Shown: piece by piece, positions 47,606-59,358 of the stretch
How the letters are laid out: every line of letters starts with the position of its first letter
Numbering within the stretch: position 1 is the first letter of the stretch
Source: Climacium dendroides
Taxonomy: Eukaryota > Streptophyta > Bryopsida > Hypnales > Climaciaceae
Direction: 5' to 3'
Assembly: GCA_950106755.1 (NCBI GenBank)
Contig: OX467086.1
Coordinates: 27,050,001 to 27,114,000, forward strand
Length of the DNA: 64,000 bases
Notes under the pieces: model-generated
Seen by the model: the letters and a program-made list of their open reading frames with translations, nothing else
Database searches by the model: none
What the model was told of the DNA's origin: nothing
Made by a program: the position numbers and the translations under genes

Positions 47606-48600
47606 TTCATATTGTATTAAAGAATTTCATTAAGATTTGATTTGGTGAAAAAAAATTCTATACCACGATGGAGAGGTATTCTTTCACTACTTTTGTTGTG
47701 AGGTTGATTTTTATAGATATTAGTATGCTTTTATTGCTGTCACAATCAAAATTAATTTTTATTTTTTAAAATCTCTATTTTTTTAATTCCTTAAAACTTC
47801 AAAGTGTAAGTTTAAACACCATGAAACAAAGTTTGTGCACCCCTTTTCATAGAGAGTTTTGTGAATAGGAGACACATGGTCTATAAGATTTCATTGTAAC
47901 AAAAAAAAAACTCATTTAATATAAGATTATAGCATATTTGAGAGGTCATTCCTATAGCTATAGCTTTGATCATATAGGTACAAAGAGTTCTCTAAAATTG
48001 ACATTTGAGAAAAATCATCATAAAATACTATTTGGAAGAATATTTTAGAATTGATGTACAAATAATAGTTTGGCTTTGGGGTTTTAGATTCCTTTCATGG
48101 AACAATAAGATTCACCAACACTATCACCAATATTTTTTTTATAAATTTTGAAAGGAAAATTTCAGAATTCCTTCTAAATTTGATAACAAGCAAAATATTA
48201 TCATTTTTTGAATTGTTGGAATGAATTTGAAATGAGATTTTCTTGACATGGTGATTTTTTGAAAATTTTATGTCCTTTAAGTCTCAATGACTTCATTTTT
48301 GCAAATCGAGTTTTGAATTGCAATTTTGGCTTAGTCAACCATTTGACATACTTCCACATTTGTAATTTTAGAAACATATATATGTACTCTAGTAACACCA
48401 AATCCAAACATTAGATAGGATAATTTGATAGAGTATCTCCACAAATTAAGATGGCTTTCATCTAAGAAAGAATGAAAAAAAATATGAATTTCAATCTTTT
48501 TGTCATCAACAAATTGGACGTTAGAGTGCTAAAAGGTTAAAAATCCACAAGGAAAAAAAGAGAGGATATCTAGTATAATTTATAGTGAAGTAATCCATCT
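47606..48600. other. AT-rich spacer
   Basis: No gene or clear element seen. Confidence 0.5.
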
Positions 48601-48611
48601 ATTAAATTAGG

Positions 48612-48870
48612 TTGTTTTATTTTGTTTTGTTTTGTTTTGTTTGTTTGTTCCGGTGAGCTTTCTTGAACCATGTATCCCCTATTCACATAATTATTTGGTA
48701 CCATTACAAAAGCTCTCGGCAAGGAGGGGTGCACAAGCTTTGTTTTGCAGCATTTGGACTTACAACTTGAAAGTTATTGAATTTTGAAGTTTTTATTTAT
48801 TATAAACAATAAAATTAGAAAATGACTTGTACTTTTTATTTTGACTGTGGCAACGGTACAAGCACTTTAG
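48612..48870 (+). repeat. Single copy of the TTTTG-led repeat found in tandem at 54.9-55.4 kb
   Basis: A (TTTTG)n run at 48612-48648 is followed by GGTACC at 48697, AAGGAGGGGTGCA, GCTTTGTTTTGCAGCATTT and TTTTGACTGTGGCAAC, the same order as the array at 54890-55440. Confidence 0.75.
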
Positions 48871-48984
48871 TTAATATTACAACTTTAGTTCCTAATTCTC
48901 ATTCATCGAAAAATAAAATTGAAAACAATATTAGCATATACTTTTCAAAAGAATATATATGCTTCATTGAGTAGTAAGAAAGTG

Positions 48985-50700
48985 TAAATATGCTAGTAGG
49001 ATTTTATTTTGGTGTTTTAAGTGTGTTTTTATGAGTGTTTTATATTGGTTTTGGATGTTGTTTGTGGTTTTTAGTAACCAATTTGGTGGTTTTGATGTAA
49101 TGTTTTGTCTACTTGGGATCTATTTTGTTTGTATGAATGCATGTGTGTTAGGTGGGCTAACGTGAGTCAGCCATTAGTTTCCTAGTTGGAGTCAGTTGCC
49201 AAGTCGGTTTATGTCTAGCTGGAAGTTAAGTCCAAATCGGATTCTATGGAGTTGATGCCGATTTTGTTGTCAAGGCTAGTTTTTAACGGTTTGTGTGCAG
49301 TTCCAATTAGGAGGTGGTTGATGCGGTTTATTGTGCTTCGTGATTTAGCAACTGTCTGGGTTTCCTATTAGGTTGGTTTTGAATTAATTTTTCTTTACCC
49401 ACTAATGAGAGTTCCAGTCGGAGTCCCAGCCAAGCAGTGTTGTGTATTTGTGTTTGTTTGTGTGTTTTGTTTGTGTGAGGCCTAATCGGAAGTTTGATTT
49501 GGATTGTTTTTGGTTATGTGTTCTAATTGGCGTGTTGAAAGCGTGTCAGCGTGTGGCCTGTTGGAGAAGTGAATGTTCAAGTTGGAGATTTTATGCAGAT
49601 TGAGGAAGTATCTGCAGAGTACGAAAATAGGAGTTCAAGTGCCGGTGATTGAAGATTCTATGTAGGTGCTTGAAGTTGTCTAGTTGGAGAGTTTACGAAA
49701 ATAATTATGTTGGCTGTGTGAAGTGAGAGACTGAGGATAAGGAATGTCCTAGTCGGAGTGAATTAAATGCCAAATGTTGAAGGAGATCCCGGTATTACTC
49801 GTGGAGAGGGGGAAGTTTCAAATCAGTGAAGTCAGAACCTAGTCAGAGTGAGATTTCAAGAGATGATGAATTTTGTATTACAAACTTTATGTCTGTAATG
49901 GTGATTTGTCACCAAGTTGGATAAATGAAATGGAAATAAATCAGAAATTGATGGTTGAAGAATGAGTTAACCGAGTGGGAGTGAGTCATGATTTGCATAA
50001 TGTTGGTGTATGGATGCATGGCTGTAGTCCAAGTCGATATAATTAAACTGTGAGCTGTGTTGGTGCTTGTGTGCGGTTTCAAATGGGTTGTCTGATTGAT
50101 TGGAAGGAATCCTGAATGGATTTGAATTAGTTTCCAATTTGTGGTTATGAATGTCTTTGTAATAAGTTGCTGTGATTGCTAGTCGGGTATATGTGATGTT
50201 TAAAAATTTATAATAGTCCTGATTGGAGTTCATATAAAGTCTGAATGTTGTCTTATCGAATTACCAATTTGGTTTGTGTTATGTTTGCATGTTGGTGGTC
50301 AATTATGAATGAGTTGTGAGAGGAGTTTTATGAGAAGATTTAATTAAGGATGGAAGACAGAGAGTAAAATTATAATTCCAAGTTGGCGAAGACTTGTGAA
50401 GGCTGAAATAAATCTACAAGAATCAAATCGGCAGTCAAGGAGTATTTGGTTCCTATAGGAGCAAAGACAACAAGTGCTTAAGGTTGGTACCGAATGGGAA
50501 GATGAAAGACCAGCAGGCTCATTGGAAGAAGTACTGGTCCAAGATGGAGTGAAAGTTCTAAGTTTGGAGAAAGCGTAAGGCAGATGGAGACATAAAATTT
50601 AAGATCTAATTGGGAGTCATTTTACCCTTGTGGCCTTTAAGAGTGGAGAGTTCCTAGTTGATAAATTAGTATATTTTGTGAAGAAAAATATTTGTTTATG
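48985..50700 (+). other. G+T-rich, C-poor stretch with recurring GTTGGAG / GTCGGAGT words
   Basis: The plus strand is visibly rich in G and T and poor in C. AGTTGGAG or AGTCGGAGT words recur near 49184, 49416, 49578, 49682, 49752 and, as AGTCAGAGT, 49842. No frame is convincingly coding; a minus frame at 49967-50233 reflects the skew. It could be the untranslated part of a long retrotransposon or a transcribed non-coding RNA. Confidence 0.5.
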
Positions 50701-50867
50701 TAGTAAATGAACATGTTTTCTTCTTATGATTTTTGTTGCAATGACTTATTTGGCCTAATAGTATTCTAATTAGAGACAACCCTATTAGAAAGACCTCCCT
50801 AGGAATGAACTTTATTATTTCTTTAGGTATTTCAATTAGGACCTAAGCTAATCTACAGGAAGTCAGA

Positions 50868-51275
50868 AAGTCTGCTCTAAAAGTGAGCGGCCTCTTCAAA
50901 TCGCCCCTATATTTAGGTCTGAAATGGATAGTAGGTGGTCCTTAAATGGACCTCTCAAGCCATTGAAAGAATTGAAAGAAAACCATTATTTATTGCAAGA
51001 GCCAATTGTTGGCCTTCATTTATTCAAATCACTTTAGAAGTTGCAAGTGGTCGGATTTTGGAAGACCTAGGGTCACAAATAGGTGTCTACAACAATTTTT
51101 TTGTAAATTCATAAATAATTCAAAAATGATTCAAAAAATATGAAACCACTTGTGTGATGTTCCGCATCCATTTTTCTTTCTCTCAAAAATGATTCCAAAA
51201 TGATTCTATTCATGGAAACCTTTGAAAGAGGACCAGCCCTTAAATGGTCGCTTTAGAGCATATTACCTTACCATA
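50868..51275 (+). repeat. Dispersed ~400-bp repeat, direct partner at 61172-61580
   Basis: Shared ordered words: TTTATTGCAAGAG, AAGTTGCAAGTGG, GGTCACAAATAGGTG, TAAATAATTCAAAAATG, CACTTGTG, TTTTTCTTTCTCT, GGACCAGCCCTT and TTTAGAGCATA. Possibly an old solo LTR; termini are unclear. Confidence 0.7.
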
Positions 51276-51289
51276 TATTTTACCTTCTC

Positions 51290-51480
51290 GCAAGGAAATC
51301 GCTTTCCTAGCCTCATCTCTAGGCAGCCTCAAGTTTGAGGATGGACTCCCTCCATTTGAGCCATCCATTGGATCCATGGTGAAAATGGAAGGGCGGGCTC
51401 TCCTCATCCATGGTGAAAATGGAAGGGTGGGCTCTCCTCATCCCGATGTCCAGGGGCATTCCAGTTTTTGCTTAGCTACC
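51290..51480 (+). repeat. GC-richer segment with a 34-bp tandem duplication; inverted partner at 52790-52960
   Basis: The unit GATCCATGGTGAAAATGG and onward at 51371-51404 is repeated at 51405-51438 with two changes. The segment matches the reverse complement of 52790-52960 over about 70 bp (AGTTTGAGG, CTCCCTCCAT, TGAGCC, TGGATCCA), at roughly three-quarters identity by eye. Confidence 0.7.
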
Positions 51481-52789
51481 CACCCAGCTCATTGCACGGG
51501 AAAAACACTAATTTTTTTTTTTCATTTGGGTCCAAGTTGTAATGTCACTTGTTTTATATTTTTTTTATAAAACCAAAAGATCTTAGTTAGAAATAGAGGT
51601 TATTCCTTCATATTTACCCTAAATGGCGCTACATGCCTTATTACTAAAGCTACACCCCTAATAGCGCTCCGCTCTAGACTCAAACCCTACATAGCGAAGC
51701 GAGTAGGGTTTGGGTGCTACAATCATACTGCTAAAATCATAACTCCTCCTGGAATATCACAAATGCTACCATTAATACTAGGGGCTTGTGTTTGCTATGC
51801 TACGCAATCATTGTATCACATATTAGTAAAATTTTGATGTATTTGAATAGAATGCATGATAATGATTTCAATAAGTCTTTAAAATAATTATTTTAATTAT
51901 TTTGTAAAAATATTTTCAATCATGCATACATAGAAATCATATTTTCACACAATGTGATATTACTAAAATAGAGTAGGAGTTCATGATGACCTCTGTAATA
52001 TCGCTTTTTACAAAGGGTGATATTATAGAAATAATATAGTCGTTGCAATTGAGGTGATATTAAAGAGGATCAATATGGTGATATTACAAAGGTAGCAATT
52101 CCATTTCTTTTCTTGGCTTTATAGTTCTTTTGCATTTCTATGATTTTGTGCTTTTGTGAGCTTTGAGCTTCTGATTTCAATTTTCTATTGCTACTACCAA
52201 ATGATTTGAGAAATTTATTAGATTGAACCGATTTTGGATTTTACAACAATTAAATTGTTCACAAAGCTTTTAGGATTTACAATTTTTTCCTTTAAATTCT
52301 TCTATTTGGGTTGCCATTATTTGTTACAATTGAGTCAAATTTCTAATGCATTCTAATGTATATGTATCTTTTACCGTATTCATGATTGCATGTATATCAT
52401 TCATCATTCATTAAATTTCTATTGTTTATTTCAGTATATGCTTATTTATTAAAAAAATTATACAAAGATTTTAGTCATTTTTATTTGAAGATTTATTCAA
52501 AAATTTTGTTCTGCATTCTATCTAATACATAAAAATTCTTATAAAATTCTAATGATGAATGCGTAGCATAGCAAGCGCCAACCGCTAGTATGATTAACAA
52601 GGAGAACCTTAAAGTGGGTGGATTCAATTTTTTTTTGTTTGTCACAAATGACAAAATTTTCAAATTTTGAATTCATATTTGCAATTAGAGGCCCCAAATT
52701 AGCCATGAGACATGAAGAAATACAAAATTTAAGCGGCACAAAGTAGGGGGCAATTTTTACATTTATCCTTTGACGGTGCAGTAGGGTCA
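51481..52789. other. AT-rich DNA between the inverted segments
   Basis: Short words such as GTGATATTA recur (51,940-52,090). No gene seen. Confidence 0.45.
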
Positions 52790-52960
52790 ATCCTCCCTGC
52801 CAAAATTCCGCTTGGGCGTCGCCCTTTCATCTCCACCGTGGATCCATCTGGAGGGCTCAGATGGAGGGAGCCCTCCCTCAAACTCGTTTGCCAGGGTTCC
52901 GTTTTACTCGGGCAAATAGGATTGAGAGGCTCGGATTCGTAGGCCTGGGGAGGGAGATCG
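52790..52960 (-). repeat. Inverted partner of the segment at 51290-51480
   Basis: See the partner for shared words. It ends about 100 bp before the RCL1 start codon, so part of the RCL1 upstream region may derive from a repeat. Confidence 0.65.
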
Positions 52961-52976
52961 AGCTTCCTCAACCCAA

Positions 52977-53018
52977 GGGTTTTAGCGTCAGGGTTTTAGC
53001 GTCAGGGTTTTAGGGTTG
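52977..53018 (+). promoter_or_regulatory. Triple GGGTTTTAG repeat with a telo-box, upstream of RCL1
   Basis: A 14-bp unit GGGTTTTAGCGTCA at 52977-52990 and 52991-53004, then a third, variant copy (53005-53018) containing TTTTAGGGTT, the reverse of the plant telo-box AAACCCTAA. Telo-boxes are known near the starts of plant ribosomal-protein and ribosome-biogenesis genes, which fits the gene 40 bp downstream. Confidence 0.7.
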
Positions 53019-53057
53019 CAAGTTTGGGTCGAGATTGGCTCTGCAGATGCAGCAGCG

Positions 53058-54182
53058 ATGGGGCTGGAGGTGATCACGCTGCGAGGCGCCCAGCACTTCC
53101 GCCAGCGCCTTCTGCTCGCGACGCTCGCCGGCTCCACGCTGCGCATCAAGGACATCCGCGCGAACGATTCTCGCCCCGGCTTGCGCGACTTCGAGCTTTC
53201 CTTTCTCCGCTTGCTGGAGAAGGTGAGCAACGGGTGCGTGGTGGAGATTTCCCCGACGGGAACAAAGTTAGGCTACAAGCCTGGGATTTTGATCGGCGGT
53301 CGCGACTTGGTGCACGACTGTGGGACGGCAAGGCCAATTGGCTACTTTCTGGAGTCCTTGCTGGTGTTAGGGTTGTTCGGGAAGAAGCCCTTGACGGTAA
53401 CCTTGAAGGGGATTACGAATGGTGGCAAGGATCCGAGCATGGACACGTTCAGGACGACGACGTTGCCTATTTTGAAGCACTTCGGCGTGCCGACAGACAG
53501 CCTGGAGCTCAAAGTCTTGCGCCGAGGCGCGCCTCCTCTCGGCGGTGGTGAAGTGCGGTTGAAGGTTCCCATGGTGACGACGAGCCTCACTGCTGTATCG
53601 TGGATAGACGAGGGGATGGTGAAGCGAGTGCGAGGTGTGGCATATTCCGCTAGGGTTTCGCCGCAGATGTCCAACCGGATGGTCGATTCGGCTCGTGGTG
53701 TTTTGAATCCGTTTTTGCCTGACGTTTACATTTTCACCGACCACTCTTCGGGTGTGGAGTCAGGGAACTCGCCTGGATATGGCGTGTCCTTGGTTGCGGA
53801 AACGACCACTGGATGTCTTCTGAGTGCAGAGGGGGCGGCTGTCACGCATGGAGAGGACGAAGAAGCTGAGACCAAGGAGGGGCCTGTTCTACCCGAGGAT
53901 ATTGGCGCTCGGGCTGCAATGTCTTTGCTGGAGGAGATTAAAGAAGGTGGTGTCGTCGATTCCACTCACCAAAGTCTGTTGTTCACTCTCTGTGCTTTGT
54001 GTCCAGAGGATGTCTCTAAGGTTCGCGTTGGAAAGCTCTCACCGCATGCAATTTTGACCTTGAGGCACATTAAGCAAATTCTAGGTGTGCAATTTAGTAT
54101 TAGGCCTGATCCATCCACGGGAACCGTTATTTTGACTTGTGTTGGAAGTGGTTACAAGAACATCTTTCGCAAGACTTCGTAG
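53058..54182 (+). CDS. RCL1: RNA 3'-terminal phosphate cyclase-like protein (ribosome biogenesis factor Rcl1)
   Basis: One intronless frame from ATG 53058 to TAG 54182, 374 residues, the usual length for the family. The N terminus (LRGAQHFRQRLLLATLAGSTLRI) and GYKPGILIGG, DCGTARPIGYFLE, LRRGAPPLGGGEVRLKVP, DVYIFTDHSSG, SPGYGVSLVAE and DSTHQSLLFTLCAL are the hallmarks of the Rcl1 branch of the RTC fold. Members of this branch are reported to lack cyclase activity. They act in the nucleolus with Bms1 and the U3 snoRNP in 18S rRNA processing. An acidic stretch near residue 270 (GEDEEAETKEG) is expected to be a loop. Upstream in-frame codons do not include an ATG; the nearby ATG at 53047 is out of frame. 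A telo-box repeat precedes the gene. Confidence 0.96.
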   Translation: MGLEVITLRGAQHFRQRLLLATLAGSTLRIKDIRANDSRPGLRDFELSFLRLLEKVSNGCVVEISPTGTKLGYKPGILIGGRDLVHDCGTARPIGYFLESLLVLGLFGKKPLTVTLKGITNGGKDPSMDTFRTTTLPILKHFGVPTDSLELKVLRRGAPPLGGGEVRLKVPMVTTSLTAVSWIDEGMVKRVRGVAYSARVSPQMSNRMVDSARGVLNPFLPDVYIFTDHSSGVESGNSPGYGVSLVAETTTGCLLSAEGAAVTHGEDEEAETKEGPVLPEDIGARAAMSLLEEIKEGGVVDSTHQSLLFTLCALCPEDVSKVRVGKLSPHAILTLRHIKQILGVQFSIRPDPSTGTVILTCVGSGYKNIFRKTS

Positions 54183-54889
54183 AGTAGGTGTGTTGCATCA
54201 GAATTGTAGGCGTAGGACTCTTAACATTCTTCTGGAGGTCTTTGTACTAAAAACATATACTGACAATTTTGTATACGAGCCAGATCTGGTCATTATTGGC
54301 TTGAGGTTGTGAAGTTTGATTTAACTCTGAGGAGACAGGAGTCTCATTTTTGGCCACTTGGGGCATTCCTGTTGTATGTTGTGCACATAGCACATGAGTT
54401 GCTGTTGGGGGTCTGGAGAGAAGTTGATATTCATCGATTTCTTGTTTCAGTGGTGTATTACCCCACCCCCCACCCACCCCAGGATGTTGTTGTTTTCTAC
54501 ACGCTCTCCAATGGGGAAATTGAGTAGCACATGAGTCCCATTCAAGCTGGTATACATATGGTTCTTATTTTCTCCGGATCATCCCATGCAGTGAAGCACC
54601 TCTTGAGTCTTGACGTTACAAGTTACAGGTATCACAGTGATGGCCACAAAAGTTTCTGTGCACCCGAAGGACTAATTGATACGGTGGCGTAAAGTAGAAC
54701 TACGAATTATCACTATTAGTGAGGGTGCAGAGTTAATTAGTGTCACTACCCTGAAGAAGTTGATACAGCAATAATCAGGGCTTTTTTTTTTATTATTATT
54801 ATGAAGTGCCAAAGTGGTGATATAAAATGACCTAGTGGTGCTCTAAATTTCAGACATTCATGCACATCTCTTCTATTAAGACAGGTGGT
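54183..54889. other. RCL1 3' region and spacer
   Basis: This is the likely 3' UTR followed by spacer DNA, including a CCACCCCCCACCCACCCC run at about 54463-54480 and a short TTATTATTATTATG run near 54,790. No other gene. Confidence 0.5.
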
Positions 54890-55440
54890 TTGTTTTGTTT
54901 GTTTGTTCTGTTTGTCACGTTGAGATCTTGGTCATGTATTTGGTACCGCCGGAAAGCCTTCGGCGAGGAGGGGTGCACCGGCTTGGTTTCATGCCGTTCG
55001 GATGTATGGTGTGGAAGTTGTGCATTTTTGAGTTATTTTTTGTTCTAAAAAAATCAAAAATATGATTTTATGATTTATGATTTTAGCAACAACACAAGGT
55101 AGGTACACTACCGTAGGAAAGCCCTTGGTGAGGAGGGGTGCATGAGCTTTGTTTTGTAGCATTTTGACTCATAGGAGAAAGTTATGCATTTTTGAGTTGT
55201 TTTTGGTTCTAAAAAATTAGAAAATTACTTTTTACTTTTGTTTTGACTGTGGCAACAGCACAAAACACAAAACACACGTACTTGGTACCGTCGGAAAGCC
55301 CTTGGTGAGGAGGGTGCATTGGCTTGGTTTCATGGCATTCCAACTTACAGTGAGAAACTTATGAATTTTTGAGTTGTTTTTGGTTCTAAATTTTTTTTTT
55401 AAATTACTTTTATTTTTGTTTTGATTATGGCAACGCCATA
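54890..55440 (+). repeat. Three-unit tandem repeat (~166-176 bp) led by a TTTG run
   Basis: Units begin at about 54942 (GGTACCGCCGGAAAGCC), 55108 (CTACCGTAGGAAAGCCC) and 55284 (GGTACCGTCGGAAAGCCC). Each continues GAGGAGGGGTGCA or a near match, GGCTT(T)G, CAT, then TTTTTGAGTTGTTTTTGGTTCTAAA. A single relative lies at 48612-48870. Confidence 0.87.
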
Positions 55441-56275
55441 AGGCATTCTAGTAATGGATTGAAAACATCACATTAGCACATATCACATACAATAGTATCC
55501 ATAATCCCAATTTCATCCACAATCTGGAGATTTCATCCAAGCTATTCTATGAATTTGAAGTTTTCTGGCAAAAAAAACTTCATGGTTTGTTGTCATTTCT
55601 TAGCCTAATTTTTTTTATGCAATTTGGCAATACAGTACAAAGCCAAAGACAAGCCATGGTAATAACTCAGTTTGTACTTATGGTAAATTAGTGCCTTCAT
55701 TTGTGGTCAGCCACAGTTCTTTATGGATGAAAAATTGACTTTAGTAAATTAATTCATTCACTTGTGGTCAACCATAGTTCTTTAATGATTCATCTGAAGG
55801 TCGTATATTTGCATCACCTCAAATTAAGCAAATTTCTTTAGCATCCACAATTGTTTGTCAAGGAGGTCTCATTTTTAGTCACATACCAGATTCAAATAGC
55901 AAGTTTGGTTTTATTATTATTTTTAAACCTAAATTTGGGTCTAGAAATCCAAATCTAAAAATAAATGCAAGAATGGTTTGTAAAAAATTCAAAGAATCTA
56001 TTATAAAATTCATATTGAGTCAAATATCAATTTGTCATTTGACCATCTACCATCAAGAAATTTTGTGAATGTGAAATGAAAGAATTATTTCATTGACATT
56101 TAAAAAGTAATTTGTAAAAAACCGTTTGTGATTTTGAAAAAATTTAGAGATGATGTTTGAAAATGTCAAAGAAAATGTCCCTTCCAATCCCTCTTTTGTT
56201 TGTAACTTGTGAGTGAAGTCCCTTAATCTCAAATGTGTTTTTAGACATGAAAGTTAAATTGATTTTCCACACTAA
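55441..56275. other. AT-rich spacer
   Basis: A short phrase, GTAAATTA..TTCA.TTGTGGTCA.CCA.AGTTCTTTA, occurs twice near 55,682 and 55,742 (about 60 bp apart). Nothing else seen. Confidence 0.5.
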
Positions 56276-57200
56276 CCCTTAAAGTTCCATTATTCCCTTG
56301 GGGACAAAATGAATTTTAGTTAGGCTCCTAAGGTCTCAATATTTGTTGAGATTTTTTTCTAGAAAAACACATTTGCTTTTGGAAAATATAATTTTTATTT
56401 CAATCAATGCTTAAGAGCAAAAGTTATGGCACAATAAGCTCAAATTTTAGTTCACTAGGCAAAAAAAAATCCACAAATGAGTTTGATTAAAAATTTTATT
56501 TCTCACAAAATATATTTTAATCTACATGAAAAGCTTTGATTCACTCCATTTAGACTTGTTATATGAAAGTTATGGACAATCTTGTTTTTTGGGCAATCAA
56601 AGCATCTTTTAGAAATAATAATGTGTAGGATATAGTTCTAAATTCAATTTTCGTAATTAGAAAAAAAGTTTCACAAGGTTAAAATCTTTTGCTAGAACAA
56701 TCTCACTGTTGAAATTAGTGTGCTTCAATTCCATCTTAGAGCTATTATTATATTAGTTTTTTCTTCAATCTTGACCCTATTTCTATTTAACAATTGTTTG
56801 ATGAATAAATATTAACTGTGTTTTCTCTAAACCTTCAATTCAATTCTTCAACATAAAAATTAGAAATCCAAAATTGGTTGTATAGAAATTTTAAGCTAAG
56901 AAAATTCAAAAATTGAAATAAAACAAAATAAAATTAATTTTAAAGTAATTATTGAACTACTTTTCCCAACTTTCATTAATTATTTGGCATGAAATGTTGA
57001 TCTTCTAAGATAGATAGGTATAATATAGACAAATTGCAACCAAGATTTTATGAACTTCAAGTCAAAATGCATATAAATATCATTTCTAGTAGTTATGAGA
57101 GGTCAAGTTGAATTGATAGATTTTTTTATCCATGTCCAAATATAATTAGTTTTCTTAAATAAGCATCTATAAATATTCTCTTAAGTTGCTAGAGCATGGC
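56276..57200 (+). mobile_element. TTAA-type element fragment, left end only
   Basis: CTAA then CCCTTAAAGTTCC at the left, followed by the family landmarks GGTCTCAATATT, AAAACACATTTGC, AGCAAAAGTTATGG and AAGTTATGGACAATCTTG in the same order as the copies at 21461 and 40941. No right terminus was found before the next copy at 57516; the end coordinate is an estimate. Confidence 0.55.
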
Positions 57201-57515
57201 ATGCTTTGAAAAGCACATTTGGTTTTGAACAATTCTACTTTGGATGGACACTTTCAACCTATGTTTGGAAAGAACCAACGGCTAGTTCAAAGTTAGCAAA
57301 TGGAATTTGGTAAAAAATTGGTTGCAATTTAAAAACTTTGGCAAGAAAAGGTGAAAGTATCTATAAATTTTCTATTTTGAGTAAATAATAGAGAAATAAT
57401 TGTACTCTAGACTTGAAAAAATAATTCAATTTAAAAATGGAAAGAAAATAGTTAAAAAACTCAAAAAACTTCCTAATTGCTACTCTCAACTATGACTAAT
57501 TATAACAACTATTAA

Positions 57516-58432
57516 CCCCTAAAGTTCCTTCACTATGTTTTCACTGAAAACGCTCCAAAATTGCCATTTCTAGTACAAGTACCAAATTTTTGAAAAGAAC
57601 TTTTTTTGACAAATGTAACCATAAGATCTTAAGAATGATGACTTGTGAACACATGGTAAAAATTTCAGAAACTTCCACCACCTGGATTGCAAGATATAAA
57701 CATTCAAATTCATTAAAATCATTTTTTTAGCCTTGCAAAATACAAGGCAAATGCACTTCACAAGCTTACTTTCCTATAAAAAAATGTCCAAAATGGTGGT
57801 TACTCTTTGGATTCTTTTTCCTAGACAAGTTGGTCACATGCTTGAAAAATTTCAAGTCATTTGGAATTGTACAACATATTAGAAAAAAATAGACAGTAAT
57901 AAAAAATGATTCCAAATATTAAATTGTTAAGGATTTAATTATGGAATTGAAAAATGCCATTCCCAATGGTTGAAATGTTGTTATAAATAATCTACTTCCT
58001 ATGATTTTATTTTATTTGCAAAAATATTGAAAATTGAGTAAGATAAATGACTTCAAAGTTTATTTTAGAGTAGAGAATTGTAAACTGCCTACAAACAAAA
58101 ATTGTTCATAACTTTAATCTCATTGATCAAAATGGAATGATTTAAAACTTTTCATGTATATATAATTCTAAAAAAACAATTTCAAATTTTTATTTTCAAA
58201 AAAAGTGATTTTTTTTAATCTGCCTGTACTGCCCTATCGGTGAAAAAAGTAACATATTTGGCCATTACTTTTGACTCGTATGTCTAAATGTCATGAAATT
58301 TGGTGCGTTTGAAAGATATTCCTCGCCACCACTTTCTATTAAAATTTTAGTCTAAAATATGCATATCTTTAATCACGCATACCTACCTAGAATTTCTATA
58401 CAGTCCAAAAATACAAGTTGGTCCTTTAGAGG
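57516..58432 (-). mobile_element. TTAA-type non-autonomous element, copy B
   Basis: TTAA at 57512-57515 and 58433-58436. The left end CCCCTAAAGTTCC and right end GGTCCTTTAGAGG form the inverted repeats. Length 917 bp. Inside, the landmarks of copy A occur as reverse complement (for example CATAACTTTAATCTCATTGATC and CAAAATTGCCATTTCTAG), so it lies in the opposite orientation. Non-coding. Confidence 0.83.
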
Positions 58433-58436
58433 TTAA

Positions 58437-59354
58437 CATGGAAAGAAATATCAATGCACAAAGCCTAATGTTTTTTTAATATGTGTTTAAGAAGTAGGAC
58501 TTTGAGCTTCTCACTTGAGTCAAAGTAACCAATTTTTATTTATTTCCCAAAATATTTTCATCGCAACTATAGTACAAATCATAATTATTATGGAATATAT
58601 ATTATTATATATTTTAATATCATATCTACCTTTCTAAACTTTCCTATGAGGAAATCTTCATTATTAACCCTAAAGGAGGCAACATCTCAATTTGGGTTAG
58701 TGAAAGTTTTCAAACTTTTACCACTCATGATGAAAATCATTATAGTACATAGTTATTTAAAGTAGTAGCTAATTTTTTTAATTTATTGCACAATGGTTAG
58801 ACTTGGCATTATTGGAATGTATACTTCAAGAGAATCGTAGAAATAGGAGCATATGAAACTTTGACTGAGTTAACTTTTAATTTTATAGTAGCATTGAAAA
58901 TATGATTTTATGATTTCAAAAAATTTCAACAATCAACATCTCATTTCAAAACCATTTAAAAAAATTTTAGCTAAAAGATTATCCATTCCTTGCCAAGAAT
59001 CAAATTTAGAAGGAATTTAAAAATTCAAATTTCAAATATTTGACTAAACTATTAACAATATTTGTGGTAGCATTAATAATAAATATACAATCAGAAATTG
59101 AAAATCTTTATTTTTTTTATATATGGATTCCAAAATATTCCTTAATATTGTAAGATATAACAAATCCTTGGAATTTTTCAAAAAATAATATTGAAGAGGT
59201 TCAACAAGTATACTAAAAGAGAATCAATCTTACAATTTGGGGTTATTTTCTATTTCTAGACAAATGAAAATTATAACTCCTTTTGATAAACAAGAATTTT
59301 TGCAAGATATATAAATCTTCAAAATCAATGTTTGAAGAAACTTTGGAGTGTTCT
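58437..59354. other. AT-rich spacer with a possible TTAA-element end
   Basis: TTAACCCTAAAGGAGG at 58664-58679 matches the family terminus, but no partner end could be assigned. No gene. Confidence 0.4.
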
Positions 59355-59358
59355 TTAA

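Noticed and set aside
53342..53744. Minus-strand frames of 110-125 codons inside RCL1
   Set aside because: Shadows of the RCL1 coding sequence.
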